DNA from: Arenibacter arenosicollis
GTDB taxonomy: Bacteria > Bacteroidota > Bacteroidia > Flavobacteriales > Flavobacteriaceae
Length of the DNA: 64,000 bases
Direction: 5' to 3'
NCBI RefSeq assembly: GCF_014397245.1
Contig: NZ_JACLHY010000017.1
Span: 49,173 to 113,172, forward strand
This document shows positions 31,316 through 40,936 of this stretch, piece by piece. The notes beneath the pieces are model-generated. The model was not told the origin of the DNA, ran no database searches, and saw nothing but the letters and a program-made list of their open reading frames with translations. The number at the start of each line of letters is the position of its first letter. Position 1 is the stretch's first letter. The translations under genes were made by a program, and so were the position numbers.

Positions 31316-32290
31316 TTAAAAGTCTATGGGATTATTGATAATTTCATGGCCAATGCGCAATGAAAGATTGCGGTTGCCAGACTCCTCGTCCAATTCCACC
31401 AGGACCTCTTTTTTCTCATCCAAGGCAAATTTTTTAAATACCACAACAAAATGGTTCTCGCTTTTTCCTGCTATGGTTTTAGGTTGTTTGTAGACAAAAA
31501 CCGGTTTGAGCTCCATTTTTTGGTTACTACTACTATTTTTATAGTTGGTCGCAATTTGATGCTTTATAAAATTGATATCCATATCAAGGCCTTCCTTGTT
31601 TTCTATCCTATAATGAAAATAAAGCTCGTCCTCGTTATAATAGACACCTTTTAGCCATAGGAAAACATTGTCCAATCTAGAAAAATACCGACTGATCTTG
31701 GCTTTGTCGAATTGCATATAATAACATCGAAGGCGATAATATTCCAAGGGGTCGGATAGGTACAATTCTTTGGTAACACTATTTTTAGAATTACCAGCAA
31801 CTATTTTGTCGGAGTTTTTAATATGAGAAATGGCGTCCATTTTCTCGATTTCATTGTTAGGCTTCTCAGGTGTGACTATCTGCTGCTGATTTTCATTCCT
31901 TTTTTCAATTGGTTTTCCCTCAATGTTGGCAACGGCCATTTCTTGAGTGATATACCATGTCGTTTTTTCCGGAACCGCAACTAGTTCCAATACAAAATCG
32001 TAAACGTTTCCAGTATCAGTAATGACCAAATAGTTGGTTACATTTTCTTTTTCGATGGCGAGTTCATCGTAATACAGTTTTATTATTCGACCACTAAATT
32101 TGCCGTCTTCCGGTTTTGGTAAGTCCACAATAAAACCGAAATCGTTGCCGATACTACTTTCCGAAATGTTTTCAGGAAAAATAAGAATGGTCTTGAAGTC
32201 CTTAGATATTTGCAAGGTATCACTAGAGGCTTGGGCACACAACGCGTACCCTGATAATAGGACCGATATGAGCAATAGCGCCTTCATCAT
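31316..32290 (-). CDS. traN: Conjugative transposon protein TraN (DUF4138)
   Basis: 324 aa from ATG 32290; a GTG at 32293 overlaps the TraM stop codon and is the alternative. Signal peptide (LLISVLLSGYALCAQA). The N-terminal beta part (LQISKDFKTILIFPENI ... VVDLPKP-like segments) and the late NHFVVVFKKFALDEKK segment match TraN/DUF4138, which by its position and VirB9-like strand pattern is thought to be an outer part of the mating channel. It is translationally coupled to TraM. Confidence 0.85.
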   Translation of the reverse strand: MMKALLLISVLLSGYALCAQASSDTLQISKDFKTILIFPENISESSIGNDFGFIVDLPKPEDGKFSGRIIKLYYDELAIEKENVTNYLVITDTGNVYDFVLELVAVPEKTTWYITQEMAVANIEGKPIEKRNENQQQIVTPEKPNNEIEKMDAISHIKNSDKIVAGNSKNSVTKELYLSDPLEYYRLRCYYMQFDKAKISRYFSRLDNVFLWLKGVYYNEDELYFHYRIENKEGLDMDINFIKHQIATNYKNSSSNQKMELKPVFVYKQPKTIAGKSENHFVVVFKKFALDEKKEVLVELDEESGNRNLSLRIGHEIINNPIDF

Positions 32291-32292
32291 CA

Positions 32293-33303
32293 CTATATTT
32301 TTTTTGGTTTTAGAATTACACGGTCTCCATTTACCAAAAGTATCTTGTCTTTCTGTTTGTATTTTTTCTTTTGGAAAAAATTGCCAAAGGAGCGTACCAG
32401 GTTTTGTGCCAATGGAAGTTCTACTGTTTCGCCGACAGCCTCCGATAATTCGTTTACACTTTGTTGTTGAATATCGGCTGTGAATTCCTGCAACAATTGA
32501 CCCGCTCGCTCATTGTGCAGTCCGACCATGCCATCTTCCTGATCAATTGCGGTCAATTCCATTTCCAAATTGTCAATATTGGTTATCTCCAATAAAACCC
32601 TTGATCCTTTCACGTTGGCTGTTGCGTAAACAAATGTATTCCTAGGGAATCGCCTACCCTTGTAATAGATATCATCCTTTAAGATCAGGGTAACACGGTT
32701 ACCCGGTAAAATAAACTGGTCACGGTAAATTGCTGCATCGAATGCTATTGCATTTGTCTTTGAGTCGGTGGATGGTTCTGTATATGGAGCGGAATAATCC
32801 TGACTACGGGCAAGCCTTTGATCCCTTGCTTGCATTAATAGATTTCTGTATTCCAGTTTTTTTTGTGCATCAGTAGTTTTAGAAGTGTACTCGGGAATAA
32901 TTGTTTCGGGATATGAAGTGTCCTTGACACTCCTATTGCTACTGTTTTCTTTTTCATCAAAAGAAAAGTTATTGAGTTCCTCTAAAATACGTTCTAACGA
33001 ATCATTCTCTTTCTTGGTTTCTAAAATGCTCTTGAAGAGTCCTTTTGACCTCAATTGATCAAGTGAATCTTGTTGTAACTTTTTGTAAATATCGTTAGGT
33101 TTCGTAGCATCGAGTTGTTTGTTATGGTCTGGCAAATTATTGTTGTACGCATCGTCACTGTTACTTTTTTGTTTGTCCTTACCCATAGAACTGATACTGG
33201 TCATTACAAAGAATACTGCCAGAAGAACTATAATAGGGGCAAAGAAAGCGAACAGTCTATGCCGTTTTATCCAAAGATTGAATTGGTCAATTTTGCGGTT
33301 CAT
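32293..33303 (-). CDS. traM: Conjugative transposon protein TraM (VirB10-like)
   Basis: 336 aa. A short cytoplasmic N-terminus (MNRKIDQFNLWIKRHR) precedes one membrane helix (FFAPIIVLLAVFFVMTSI). A long low-complexity, Gln/Asn/Ser-rich periplasmic linker follows, then a C-terminal beta domain (FILPGNRVTLILKDDIYYKGRRFP) like that of TraM and distantly like VirB10, the protein linking inner and outer membrane in type IV secretion. The gene begins 10 nt after traK and its stop overlaps the traN start region. Confidence 0.87.
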   Translation of the reverse strand: MNRKIDQFNLWIKRHRLFAFFAPIIVLLAVFFVMTSISSMGKDKQKSNSDDAYNNNLPDHNKQLDATKPNDIYKKLQQDSLDQLRSKGLFKSILETKKENDSLERILEELNNFSFDEKENSSNRSVKDTSYPETIIPEYTSKTTDAQKKLEYRNLLMQARDQRLARSQDYSAPYTEPSTDSKTNAIAFDAAIYRDQFILPGNRVTLILKDDIYYKGRRFPRNTFVYATANVKGSRVLLEITNIDNLEMELTAIDQEDGMVGLHNERAGQLLQEFTADIQQQSVNELSEAVGETVELPLAQNLVRSFGNFFQKKKYKQKDKILLVNGDRVILKPKKI

Positions 33304-33313
33304 AGGTTGGTAA

Positions 33314-33931
33314 TTACAAATCTTGGTTGTTTAAAACGTCGAACTTTATAATCTTAAGTCCGTTCAAATTATTTGGAGTTGAGTTGGTCTCTACCAAGTA
33401 CCCTTTGGTTATCATATTCCGATATTCCACATTGCCACTCTTTAAAATCCTTTGTTTTCCAACGAATCGAAATAGAAATGGATATTCGGAGTAATCCACG
33501 AAAATTGAATCCTTTTCTATCTCTATCGAATAGCCACTTTTGGCGATATCCTCGTAATAGTTTTGATCGATCAAACGATTGTACAGCCTTTGTACCGAAT
33601 GATCGGCCATATACAGCGCCTTATCTTCGATATTTCTCTTGATATGGCGTAAATCGGGTTCCAACGCAAAAAACAATTCATGGAAATTGGCAATATGGCC
33701 TTCACATAAAATATCTATTGCCCGCTTGTAGTCCTTTATCCTGACGGCAGCCAGCTTCTGGCCGTTATCGAGCAGATAGAAATTGTTTTTGGCGCTCTCG
33801 TTCGTCTTGTAGGTATAAAAGATATTGAGGATAGTGGTTACGAACGTGAGAATTAAAGATACATATAGCACTTTATTACTCCTACTACCAATCTTGCTTA
33901 AATCGTTGAAAATCTTATAATTACCGTCCAT
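33314..33931 (-). CDS. traK: Conjugative transposon protein TraK (VirB8-like)
   Basis: 205 aa. It starts with a cytoplasmic segment, one membrane helix (LYVSLILTFVTTILNIFYTY) and a mixed alpha/beta periplasmic domain (NLDIL-type helices, then SIFVDYSEYPFLFRFVGKQ). This is the layout of TraK, the VirB8-like core protein of the Bacteroidota mating channel. TraL, which usually follows as a very small gene, is not present between it and traM (gap 10 nt). Confidence 0.85.
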   Translation of the reverse strand: MDGNYKIFNDLSKIGSRSNKVLYVSLILTFVTTILNIFYTYKTNESAKNNFYLLDNGQKLAAVRIKDYKRAIDILCEGHIANFHELFFALEPDLRHIKRNIEDKALYMADHSVQRLYNRLIDQNYYEDIAKSGYSIEIEKDSIFVDYSEYPFLFRFVGKQRILKSGNVEYRNMITKGYLVETNSTPNNLNGLKIIKFDVLNNQDL

Positions 33932-33977
33932 CTGTTTTTTTGATATCGTTTAAAGTCAATTTTTATCGTTAAACCGC

Positions 33978-34889
33978 TTATTGTATTAAGGTTCTTACTC
34001 CCTTTGTAGCTCCTCCCGTGTTTGCATCAACTGTCGTTTGTGCTAATTTTTTCACATAGTGTTTTGCCTGATCCTTCAAATGGCCGGCACTAACGCTCAT
34101 TCCCTGGACGATGAAGTTGGATAATATTGGGGCCTTTAGATAAACAAAAACGTTCATCAACATCAATAAACCACAGGTGAGCACTAAACCTAAGTTCGCA
34201 TCTCTTTCTGATAGTAGTGAGTCTATGAGCTTATCCAACACGTGCAACATGAAGTTATCGATAAGGTGAAGCATGGGTATCCATAGGCAGACACTCATGA
34301 ATTTTTGTAGCCATGCCTTCCACATGCCTGAAAATACAGGGATGAAGGATAACCCTATATTTAATGGCCCAAATATTATCAACACGAACAAATAGACTAC
34401 GGACATTGCTTTTATTCCCACGAAAACAACGGCGGAAATAACGGATGCAATGGCAGTAACACCGGAAGTGAAAGCCCCGAGAACAAGTACTTGTATAGCC
34501 TCCGGATCGCCCTGTAGAAGTACCCAGGAAACACCAAAATCTACCATAGCTGTTGTCTGGGCCACCAAAATTTTAATATGGAGGACGTCCCATGAAATAT
34601 CATTAGCCTTTAGGGACATTCCAATTCCTTGGTAGAATTCAAGAATGGTCCTTGTCAGGGCCCGATAATTAAAAAGGACAAAGGCCAATGGCACCCATTT
34701 GAGATGTTCGAAAATATCAGCTCGCTTATCCTTATTGAGAAACACTAGGATGGCATAAACCGAGATACCAATACATGCGAAAACCTGACCGATTTCTATC
34801 ATCGGGTCTACAATTTCGTAGGCATCCAAAATATATTGATCAAATAGTTCATTGACGGATTCCCGTATGCCTTTGTCAGTGATGTTCAT
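33978..34889 (-). CDS. traJ: Conjugative transposon protein TraJ (VirB6/TrbL-like)
   Basis: 303 aa, polytopic, with at least six hydrophobic helices (for example IGQVFACIGISVYAILVFL, VISAVVFVGIKAMSVVYLF and LVLTCGLLMLMNVFVYL). The pattern and position between TraI and TraK identify TraJ, the inner-membrane channel protein related to VirB6/TrbL. The C-terminal tail (GMSVSAGHLKDQAKHYVKK) is cytosolic and basic. It lies 7 nt downstream of traI. Confidence 0.85.
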   Translation of the reverse strand: MNITDKGIRESVNELFDQYILDAYEIVDPMIEIGQVFACIGISVYAILVFLNKDKRADIFEHLKWVPLAFVLFNYRALTRTILEFYQGIGMSLKANDISWDVLHIKILVAQTTAMVDFGVSWVLLQGDPEAIQVLVLGAFTSGVTAIASVISAVVFVGIKAMSVVYLFVLIIFGPLNIGLSFIPVFSGMWKAWLQKFMSVCLWIPMLHLIDNFMLHVLDKLIDSLLSERDANLGLVLTCGLLMLMNVFVYLKAPILSNFIVQGMSVSAGHLKDQAKHYVKKLAQTTVDANTGGATKGVRTLIQ

Positions 34890-34896
34890 ACTATGA

Positions 34897-35514
34897 TTAG
34901 TTTTTATTCATATTGATCAGTGTGCGGCGAGATTCTCGGAGGGAATTGATTTGTGATAGTTTATGATTGTAAACAATTAGGTTGTCCAAAATGGTTTCCA
35001 GTTTAAGGTTAATGGCATCGACCTTCTTTAGCCGTTCCTCGGGCAAAATGATGGCTTTGGTATTTATAATTTCATTGCATTGTTGAAATAGATTTTTAGT
35101 CTCCAAAAGAGCGTTGGTGGCATAACCAATAAATTCATCGATTTCCTTTCGCTCCAAATATTCCAATTCTTGGACGGTCTGTTTGGAAGTTCTATATGCT
35201 TCGAGAATCTTCATTTTTAGTTCTATGGCCAAGCTCACATCGGTCGATCCGGTCACATATTTGGGTGCCTGTTTCTTAGCTTCTAGCTCTTCTTTCAGAA
35301 TTTCTCTGGATTTAGAGGTTTCATTATTGTTTTTCTCCATTAGATTAATCAACTGGGACAAGTTTTTGTTTACAGCTTTTAGCTCTATGTTGATATTCAT
35401 GAGTTGGCTGTTAACCATCCCGACGCTAGTGTTGGTGGCAACATCTGTTACTGGAATCTGGGAAAAAAGCGCCAGGTGCAGCAATAGGCTCAGAATTACT
35501 GGAGTTAGTTTCAT
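34897..35514 (-). CDS. traI: Conjugative transposon protein TraI (DUF4141, VirB5/TrbJ-like)
   Basis: 205 aa from ATG 35514, which opens a good signal peptide (KLTPVILSLLLHLALFSQ); an upstream in-frame start would extend into the end of traG and spoil it. The mature protein is almost wholly alpha-helical with coiled-coil heptads (NINIELKAVNKNLSQLINLMEKN), as in the TrbJ/VirB5 family of minor pilus or assembly proteins. It lies directly downstream of traG. Confidence 0.8.
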   Translation of the reverse strand: MKLTPVILSLLLHLALFSQIPVTDVATNTSVGMVNSQLMNINIELKAVNKNLSQLINLMEKNNNETSKSREILKEELEAKKQAPKYVTGSTDVSLAIELKMKILEAYRTSKQTVQELEYLERKEIDEFIGYATNALLETKNLFQQCNEIINTKAIILPEERLKKVDAINLKLETILDNLIVYNHKLSQINSLRESRRTLINMNKN

Positions 35515-35527
35515 TTTTTTTTTGGTT

Positions 35528-38062
35528 TTATGGAGTATTGTCAAAGGCATATGCCTTAGCCGTCAACTCCCAATTTTTATGATTTTTATTGTATAGTTGT
35601 TTGATCTTAGCACTTTCGGTGGGGTTGGTTTCGTAAATACACTTTTCTTCCAAAGACGTTTCCACGCCATACACCTTTACCATGTCCATCCAACAAAATG
35701 CAACCTCACGGAATTTCCTGTCTTTTGGTAGGTCTTTGTTGAGAGAAAGAATGAGTTGTTTCTGTTTTTCACCCAATCCCATTAAGGACTGTATTTTATC
35801 AAAGGATCTGGCAAAGTCGCGCATATCCAAAAACACTTTTATATGCGAATTGACTACAATAGCATTTTTGATGATTTCAGAGGATATAAAATCATCAACT
35901 TTTTGGGAAATGAAGATTGGCTGGCCGCCCAACTTTCTGGCCATTCTGGACTGGTTGTTAAAGTAGTGTACAAGTTCCGGTCTTACTAGAGCCTTCCAGG
36001 CTTCGTCGACGGCCAGTATTTTATTAATGGATAATTTTGTAGGGTCGTGCATCTTCTTGTTGAATATTTCCATAATCATCAAAGCGGTAATAGGAAATAG
36101 CAGTTCGTTATCAATCAATTTGCCCAATTTGAAATAAATAATCTTTTCATCACTTAGGCTGGAAATCCGATCGTCCAATTTGTTCAGTAAGCTTCCCCTT
36201 GTGCCATTGGCATAGTATTTTTCCAAAAGGAACATGAACACATCAGGATCGAACTTTTCCTTTGGGACTTTTTTAGTTTTAATATAGGTTGCAATGTGGA
36301 TTTTGCAGTATTCAAAAAAGGTATCGAACTTATAATTTTTGTCTTCATTTTTCCACATCCATTCGTAATAGTTGGTAATCAAAAATTCCAAAACGGTATT
36401 TGTTATTTCTGATCCGCCTATATTCCCTTCCTGACCAGTAATCAATTTTAGAAGGGTTACAAGGTCAACCAGCTTTCCTTGAGCTAAAGTTTTGCCCAGG
36501 GCTTCGCTTTCAAGAGAATCGTATTTGTCCAATAAAAAGGGGTTGAATGTAAACGGATTTTCATCAGCGTGCTGCAACGTTACTCCGCCAAATACTTCAG
36601 TAAGTCTATCGTATGAGTTGCCATCTTCCATAATTATGGCCTCCGCGCCCTGTCTTAGTTCAGAGGCAAAATAATGATTGGCCAAATAAGACTTGCCACC
36701 ACCCGACCCTGAGGCGACCAACATGCCCCGATTGAAGATCCAATCTTTTTTTTCTGGTTCCCTGTACACAGATACTGAAAGCGGTTGGCCAGTAACACGG
36801 TCAACCAATCGCAATCCATCAACAGCCCTGGTTGCATCTTTATAACCGCCTTCAAGATAGAGTAGGGCCGTGGCCATATCGCTGGGCATGGGCAAGTACA
36901 TATCGGAAGATATCCCGATTGCGTTACCAGCTATTCCTGCAAAGAAAAGGTTCTTACGGTCTATGGTGTTGTGTTTGGCATTTATCCTTAGTTTTTTGAA
37001 AGCGCCAGTAATGGAATTTTCCATTTGCTTGGGCTGATTCCCGACTTCTTCAAAACCAAAAACATTGATATGGTAAAAAACAGATTCCTTATGATTTTCC
37101 AAAATTTCTTTGGTATAATCATAAATCTGGTCCGCATAGATGGCATTGCTGTCATCTTTTTTGCCATTACCGAACCGTAGAAAGCTTTTGGCTTTTTTTC
37201 TTAAGCCTGTGAGGATTTTTTCTTGATTTGGAATATAGATATATTGGTTAATAATGTGCTCATGGGGAACTTTGAAACCTAAAGAAAAAAGATTGCCTAT
37301 AGGAAACCGGTTTTGTCGGGTAGTGAACTTTCCATAAAATTCGTAGGTACCGATATGGTCCTTATTAAACTGGTCCAAGTTTTCAAGAGTAAAAAACTGT
37401 CCTTGTTTATTTCCCACATGTATGGTGTTGTTGTCAAAATCTACATCCACCAGATTTGTGTTATTTTCCTTAAGACCAAAATATTTGGCGTAAAGTCCAT
37501 TTTGGGAAAATAAGTCGTTGTATTCAAGGATATGCGATGCTATGAGTCCAGTGGAATTGATCAGATTGTTCACGTTCTGTACCTGAGCTTCAAAATCTGC
37601 TAGCAAACTACTATTGATGAATTCATCGGGAACGGTTTGGGTCAAATAGAAATCCCGGTTTTTCTCTAAAAATGAGTTCGCCCGTTTGGAACTGTATTTG
37701 ATATAGTTTTCTGGAACAACGCTAATATATAAATAGTGCGTTCCAACTAAATAGGGGCGACCTTGAAAATGTTTTTCGTTTGCCCTTTCCATCATATCGC
37801 CCTGCAGTCTTTTAGATATGGGCGTATAGTTTTCCTGGAGGAAGAAATCTTGCCTATGCAAGAGTCTATTTGGGCCTAAAATATTTATGATGTTCAAGAA
37901 AAGTTCTTGAAGGGTTCCATAGTCTTTGGTGTCCAATGTGAACACTTCGGGTAGAATAAGCTGTAATGGAATTGTTAAACATCCCCTTTCTTTTGATATT
38001 AATGCCTGCCGTTCATATCCGTATATAGGGAATGCATCCCAAAGAGCTACCTGTTTTCCCAT
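35528..38062 (-). CDS. traG: TraG, VirB4-family conjugation ATPase
   Basis: 844 aa. The Walker A motif ASGSGGGKSY is at about residue 454 (nt ~36,700) and Walker B ILAVDEAWKAL at ~684. The N-terminal half is the usual TraG/VirB4 domain (LYISVVPENYIKYS, RQNRFPIGNLFSLGF), the C-terminal half the HerA/FtsK-like motor with FISQKVDDF and SHIKVFLDMRD late motifs. It powers channel assembly at the inner membrane. It overlaps the traF end by 16 nt, so translation is coupled. Length is normal for the family (~830 aa). Confidence 0.95.
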   Translation of the reverse strand: MGKQVALWDAFPIYGYERQALISKERGCLTIPLQLILPEVFTLDTKDYGTLQELFLNIINILGPNRLLHRQDFFLQENYTPISKRLQGDMMERANEKHFQGRPYLVGTHYLYISVVPENYIKYSSKRANSFLEKNRDFYLTQTVPDEFINSSLLADFEAQVQNVNNLINSTGLIASHILEYNDLFSQNGLYAKYFGLKENNTNLVDVDFDNNTIHVGNKQGQFFTLENLDQFNKDHIGTYEFYGKFTTRQNRFPIGNLFSLGFKVPHEHIINQYIYIPNQEKILTGLRKKAKSFLRFGNGKKDDSNAIYADQIYDYTKEILENHKESVFYHINVFGFEEVGNQPKQMENSITGAFKKLRINAKHNTIDRKNLFFAGIAGNAIGISSDMYLPMPSDMATALLYLEGGYKDATRAVDGLRLVDRVTGQPLSVSVYREPEKKDWIFNRGMLVASGSGGGKSYLANHYFASELRQGAEAIIMEDGNSYDRLTEVFGGVTLQHADENPFTFNPFLLDKYDSLESEALGKTLAQGKLVDLVTLLKLITGQEGNIGGSEITNTVLEFLITNYYEWMWKNEDKNYKFDTFFEYCKIHIATYIKTKKVPKEKFDPDVFMFLLEKYYANGTRGSLLNKLDDRISSLSDEKIIYFKLGKLIDNELLFPITALMIMEIFNKKMHDPTKLSINKILAVDEAWKALVRPELVHYFNNQSRMARKLGGQPIFISQKVDDFISSEIIKNAIVVNSHIKVFLDMRDFARSFDKIQSLMGLGEKQKQLILSLNKDLPKDRKFREVAFCWMDMVKVYGVETSLEEKCIYETNPTESAKIKQLYNKNHKNWELTAKAYAFDNTP

Positions 38063-38370
38063 AACAATAGATTTTTATAGTCATTGCCTATTTTGATGGA
38101 ATCAGGTTTGGAAGTATCGGCAAGTTTTTTAACAAAGCCATTGGCACCATAGGTCCTAGAGTAAAACAGCAAGATCATGAATACGACGACAATTGCTATA
38201 CCAGTAATTAGCAAGGCCAACAACATAGAAATAAAAACGGATAGGACAAGGCCTGTTATGATTGCCGTCGTACCAAGGTATACGCAGTAAAAAATGTATT
38301 TTGCGTTGAGACCTTTGTAATAGACATCTTTTTGCAGCCCTTTCTTTATAGGAATGTGGCAGTTTTCCAT
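38047..38370 (-). CDS. traF: TraF (DUF4133), small inner-membrane conjugation protein
   Basis: 107 aa. It has two close hydrophobic helices (YLGTTAIITGLVLSVFISMLLALLITGIAIVVVFMILLF, in two halves) and an N-terminal IKKGLQKDVYYKGL motif typical of the VirB3-like DUF4133 proteins. Its end overlaps traG by 16 nt, the standard arrangement for VirB3/VirB4 partners. Confidence 0.87.
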   Translation of the reverse strand: MENCHIPIKKGLQKDVYYKGLNAKYIFYCVYLGTTAIITGLVLSVFISMLLALLITGIAIVVVFMILLFYSRTYGANGFVKKLADTSKPDSIKIGNDYKNLLLWENR

Positions 38371-38382
38371 AATACGGGAAAT

Positions 38383-38703
38383 TTAGATGTTAGCTATTTC
38401 CTCACCTATGGCGATCAGAGCAAAAAAAATGGCGATACCAATAATAATCTTGCCCAATTTATTGGCCAGGTCCGTCTGCTGATCTCGAATATATAGATAG
38501 GTCAGACCGGTTATGGCAATGGCCACGCCAGCAATAACCTTAATAATATCGACAATTTCCCTGGAGAGGTTTTTCGAATCGTTCTTGAAATCCTGTGCTT
38601 CCTGAAGCAGTTGATCGAATTGACCATAGGAGCACACGGTTATGGATAACAGAATTAAAAATAGAAGAAATGTTTCAATTTTCGGATTCCGGCGGTATTT
38701 CAT
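38383..38703 (-). CDS. traE: TraE (DUF4134), VirB2-like small membrane protein
   Basis: 106 aa from ATG 38703. That start gives a clean signal peptide (KIETFLLFLILLSITVCSYGQ) and overlaps the upstream gene by 29 nt; ATG 38742 is an alternative. Two hydrophobic segments follow (DIIKVIAGVAIAITGLTYLY and IIIGIAIFFALIAIG). This is the DUF4134/TraE pattern, regarded as the likely pilin-like or VirB2-like component. Confidence 0.85.
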   Translation of the reverse strand: MKYRRNPKIETFLLFLILLSITVCSYGQFDQLLQEAQDFKNDSKNLSREIVDIIKVIAGVAIAITGLTYLYIRDQQTDLANKLGKIIIGIAIFFALIAIGEEIANI

Positions 38704-39025
38704 TGGCCGTATCCTTGTTGCGGATGACTTTGAGTTTTTCATGCTTTTTGCGAGTTATGGAATTTGAATCATCTTCAAATGAACCCTCTCTAAAAGCTTC
38801 CAAAAGTTTAGAAGTGTCTTCCACTTCGTTTATCTGGTCGAGTACAGCGTTTAAATCGGTCTTATCATTATCTGATTTATATACAAATTTATCATTTAAA
38901 CGCAAATAATCTAATTTTTTTGAATGTTTTTTTGTCTTTGTGCTTTTTTTGGATAATAGCACCCACATGATATACCCGTACCAAACAAGGGCAAGACCGA
39001 ACAATATGTACCAGTAAGTGCTCAA
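38675..39025 (-). CDS. Small membrane protein in the traC/traD position
   Basis: 116 aa. The start must be TTG 39025, because the first Met (residue 20) lies inside the single membrane helix (YWYILFGLALVWYGYIMWVLL). The rest is a charged cytosolic tail rich in Lys, Asp and Glu. No known domain is recognised. It lies 9 nt after the DUF3408-type gene and overlaps traE, so it belongs to the tra operon, where TraC/TraD-type genes are found in other Bacteroidota elements. Confidence 0.6.
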   Translation of the reverse strand: MSTYWYILFGLALVWYGYIMWVLLSKKSTKTKKHSKKLDYLRLNDKFVYKSDNDKTDLNAVLDQINEVEDTSKLLEAFREGSFEDDSNSITRKKHEKLKVIRNKDTANEIPPESEN

Positions 39026-39034
39026 ATTTCAGTT

Positions 39035-39481
39035 TTATTTTTGCTCAATGAGCGTAATTAATTTTTCATAATTTCTATTCGTAAAATCCAGCAAAACCTT
39101 TCGAATCAAATCGTTCCTTGAGGTCTTGACACCCATTTTATAGGAGATACCCATTGCCAGTTTTTCGTATTTCATTGCACAATCACTGTTGATGGTCATA
39201 AAAAAGGTTTCTTTTTTATTTTTCAATTTATCGGTCTGCAATAACACATCCAACTGTTTTCCGATATTATGGTTATTTTCAGAAGGACTCTCTTCCTTCG
39301 GTTTCCTATTTTTCTCCAACTTGTTAATAGCATCCTCCTTTCTAACGTTGAGGGAAGTGGTTTGTTGTTTTAGGCCCATACGATCTAGTTTGAGCTGTTC
39401 TAGCGTGCTTGATGTCTCCTGGTTTTTATTTGCCATTTGCTCGAGCAGATCAAGTGTGGTGATTTTTTTCTGTTTTCCCAT
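39035..39481 (-). CDS. DUF3408-type (TraB/TraC-like) DNA-binding protein
   Basis: 148 aa. The N-terminal ~70 residues are basic and low-complexity; the C-terminal ~70 (KKETFFMTINSDCAMKYEKLAMGISYKMG, then TSRNDLIRKVLLDFTNRN) have the ribbon-helix-helix-like pattern of DUF3408 proteins. These follow the ParA-like gene in Bacteroidota tra operons and may act in regulation or partition with it. It lies 11 nt after the ParA gene. Confidence 0.75.
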   Translation of the reverse strand: MGKQKKITTLDLLEQMANKNQETSSTLEQLKLDRMGLKQQTTSLNVRKEDAINKLEKNRKPKEESPSENNHNIGKQLDVLLQTDKLKNKKETFFMTINSDCAMKYEKLAMGISYKMGVKTSRNDLIRKVLLDFTNRNYEKLITLIEQK

Positions 39482-39492
39482 TGAAATCTAGT

Positions 39493-40176
39493 TTATATAT
39501 TTGATAACTGTTCTACTTCTTCGAAGAATTTTTTGATATCCATATCCCCTTCTTCCTTGTTTTCGGGAATAGGGTAGAGGGTATTCCTATATTGTTCCTT
39601 GTAAATAGTCCTGTCCTTGACCACGCTTTGCATTATAGGGATGCCGGCTTTTTCGAACTGTTGGCGGAGCAGTGAAAACTTGTTTTTCCTTACCAATTTA
39701 AATTTGTTGAAAAATAAGTTGACACTTTTGAGTACACGCTCATTATTGTCCAGAAAGTTGTTCTTTAAGGTAAAATAGAAATTAGAGGTGCTGTCTATCT
39801 CCAATTCGTCGTGGCTAAATGGGATGAAAATATGTTCCACATATAATAGGCCCTTAACCATTTCTACGTTAAGACTCCCAGGGAGGTCCAGAATAATATA
39901 ATCTATAAGACCGTAATATTTCATAATTGTGTCTTGGATGGATCCCACTGTTACCCGTTCTATAGTGTAAGGCTCCAATTCCTCAATTTCCGAAGCATCC
40001 AAAAAACTAAGTTCACGCTGTCTTTTTTTATAGATCGAATACTGTGGATTGTCCCCATCAAGGAGCACTACTTTTTTTCCTTTTGCATAATGAAGATTGG
40101 AGGCTAGGATAAGGTTTAGGGTCGTTTTTCCGATACCACCTTTTTCACCCACGATACTTATAATTTTTGTTTCCAT
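39493..40176 (-). CDS. ParA/MinD-type ATPase, TraA of the conjugative element
   Basis: 227 aa. The deviant Walker A GEKGGIGKTT occupies residues 10-19 (second Lys at 17), the A' motif is VVLLDGDNPQ and Walker B is YIILDLPGSL. It belongs to the ParA family and is the first gene of the minus-strand tra operon, where Bacteroidota elements carry TraA. It may help keep or position the element. The upstream region (40,177-41,026) is long, AT-rich and full of inverted repeats, suitable for ParA/DUF3408 binding. Confidence 0.88.
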   Translation of the reverse strand: METKIISIVGEKGGIGKTTLNLILASNLHYAKGKKVVLLDGDNPQYSIYKKRQRELSFLDASEIEELEPYTIERVTVGSIQDTIMKYYGLIDYIILDLPGSLNVEMVKGLLYVEHIFIPFSHDELEIDSTSNFYFTLKNNFLDNNERVLKSVNLFFNKFKLVRKNKFSLLRQQFEKAGIPIMQSVVKDRTIYKEQYRNTLYPIPENKEEGDMDIKKFFEEVEQLSNI

Positions 40177-40371
40177 GATATAGAAGTTAATTTTGATATA
40201 TTCATATATTATTGAGCCGTTATAATTATAAATTGGATTATGAATATATATTTATAGGGATATATTTACCTATAAATATATTTGAATATGCACCTATATT
40301 TATATTTAAATATATGTATATAATTAATTAATAATCAGGTTTTTATATAATATATTTTACTGTAGGTCCAT

Positions 40372-40459
40372 ATAAAACCATATCAAAACAGATAGGTACA
40401 GCGGGAGGTTCCATATGGTTTTATGCATTGGTTTTTTGATAAGGATTTTTTGTACCTAT
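40372..40459. repeat. Interleaved inverted repeats
   Basis: ATAAAACCATAT (40372-40383) is matched by ATATGGTTTTAT (40413-40424). ATAGGTACA (40392-40400) is matched by TGTACCTAT (40451-40459). The two pairs interlock, so they cannot both fold at once; they could be protein-binding sites or alternative structures. Confidence 0.65.
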
Positions 40460-40936
40460 TACCAATCATGTAGAGAATATTATTACCATTTTAAACGCCT
40501 AGATAAGGTTTTGGTTTTCCTTTCATCACCTCAATATGGTTTATTCCATTATTAAGTTTTAGAAGGGACGGGATTTAATATAATGTTGGTTTCTGTATAG
40601 TTCCAAATCCCTCCGGAAGTCGAGCAACCCTTCCTCTACAATCCTCCCAATGCGGACACGCTTCGCCGGTCCACTCGGGAAGTCTTTCCGTTCCTGTTTT
40701 CCTCGACACCCTCGGTACCGCGCAAAAGTACAAGCGCCCAAAAAGTCGCTTGACCTTTTTTCACCCGACCCACAAAAAATAGTTGTATTTCATTGTTTCT
40801 CAACATTTCCAATGCATCAAATAAGACCATATAATTCTTATGCCTGTACCCATTTATATCCATATGGCATGATATGTATTTGAGATGTAAAATACTGATT
40901 ATTAGATTGTTGTAATCAATTTTATTCTGCTATATT

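Noticed and set aside
40559..40863. Short minus-strand frames in the GC-richer island of the tra/mob control region
   Set aside because: Overlapping frames with Arg/Gly-rich translations and no recognisable domain; composition suggests a non-coding or regulatory element.
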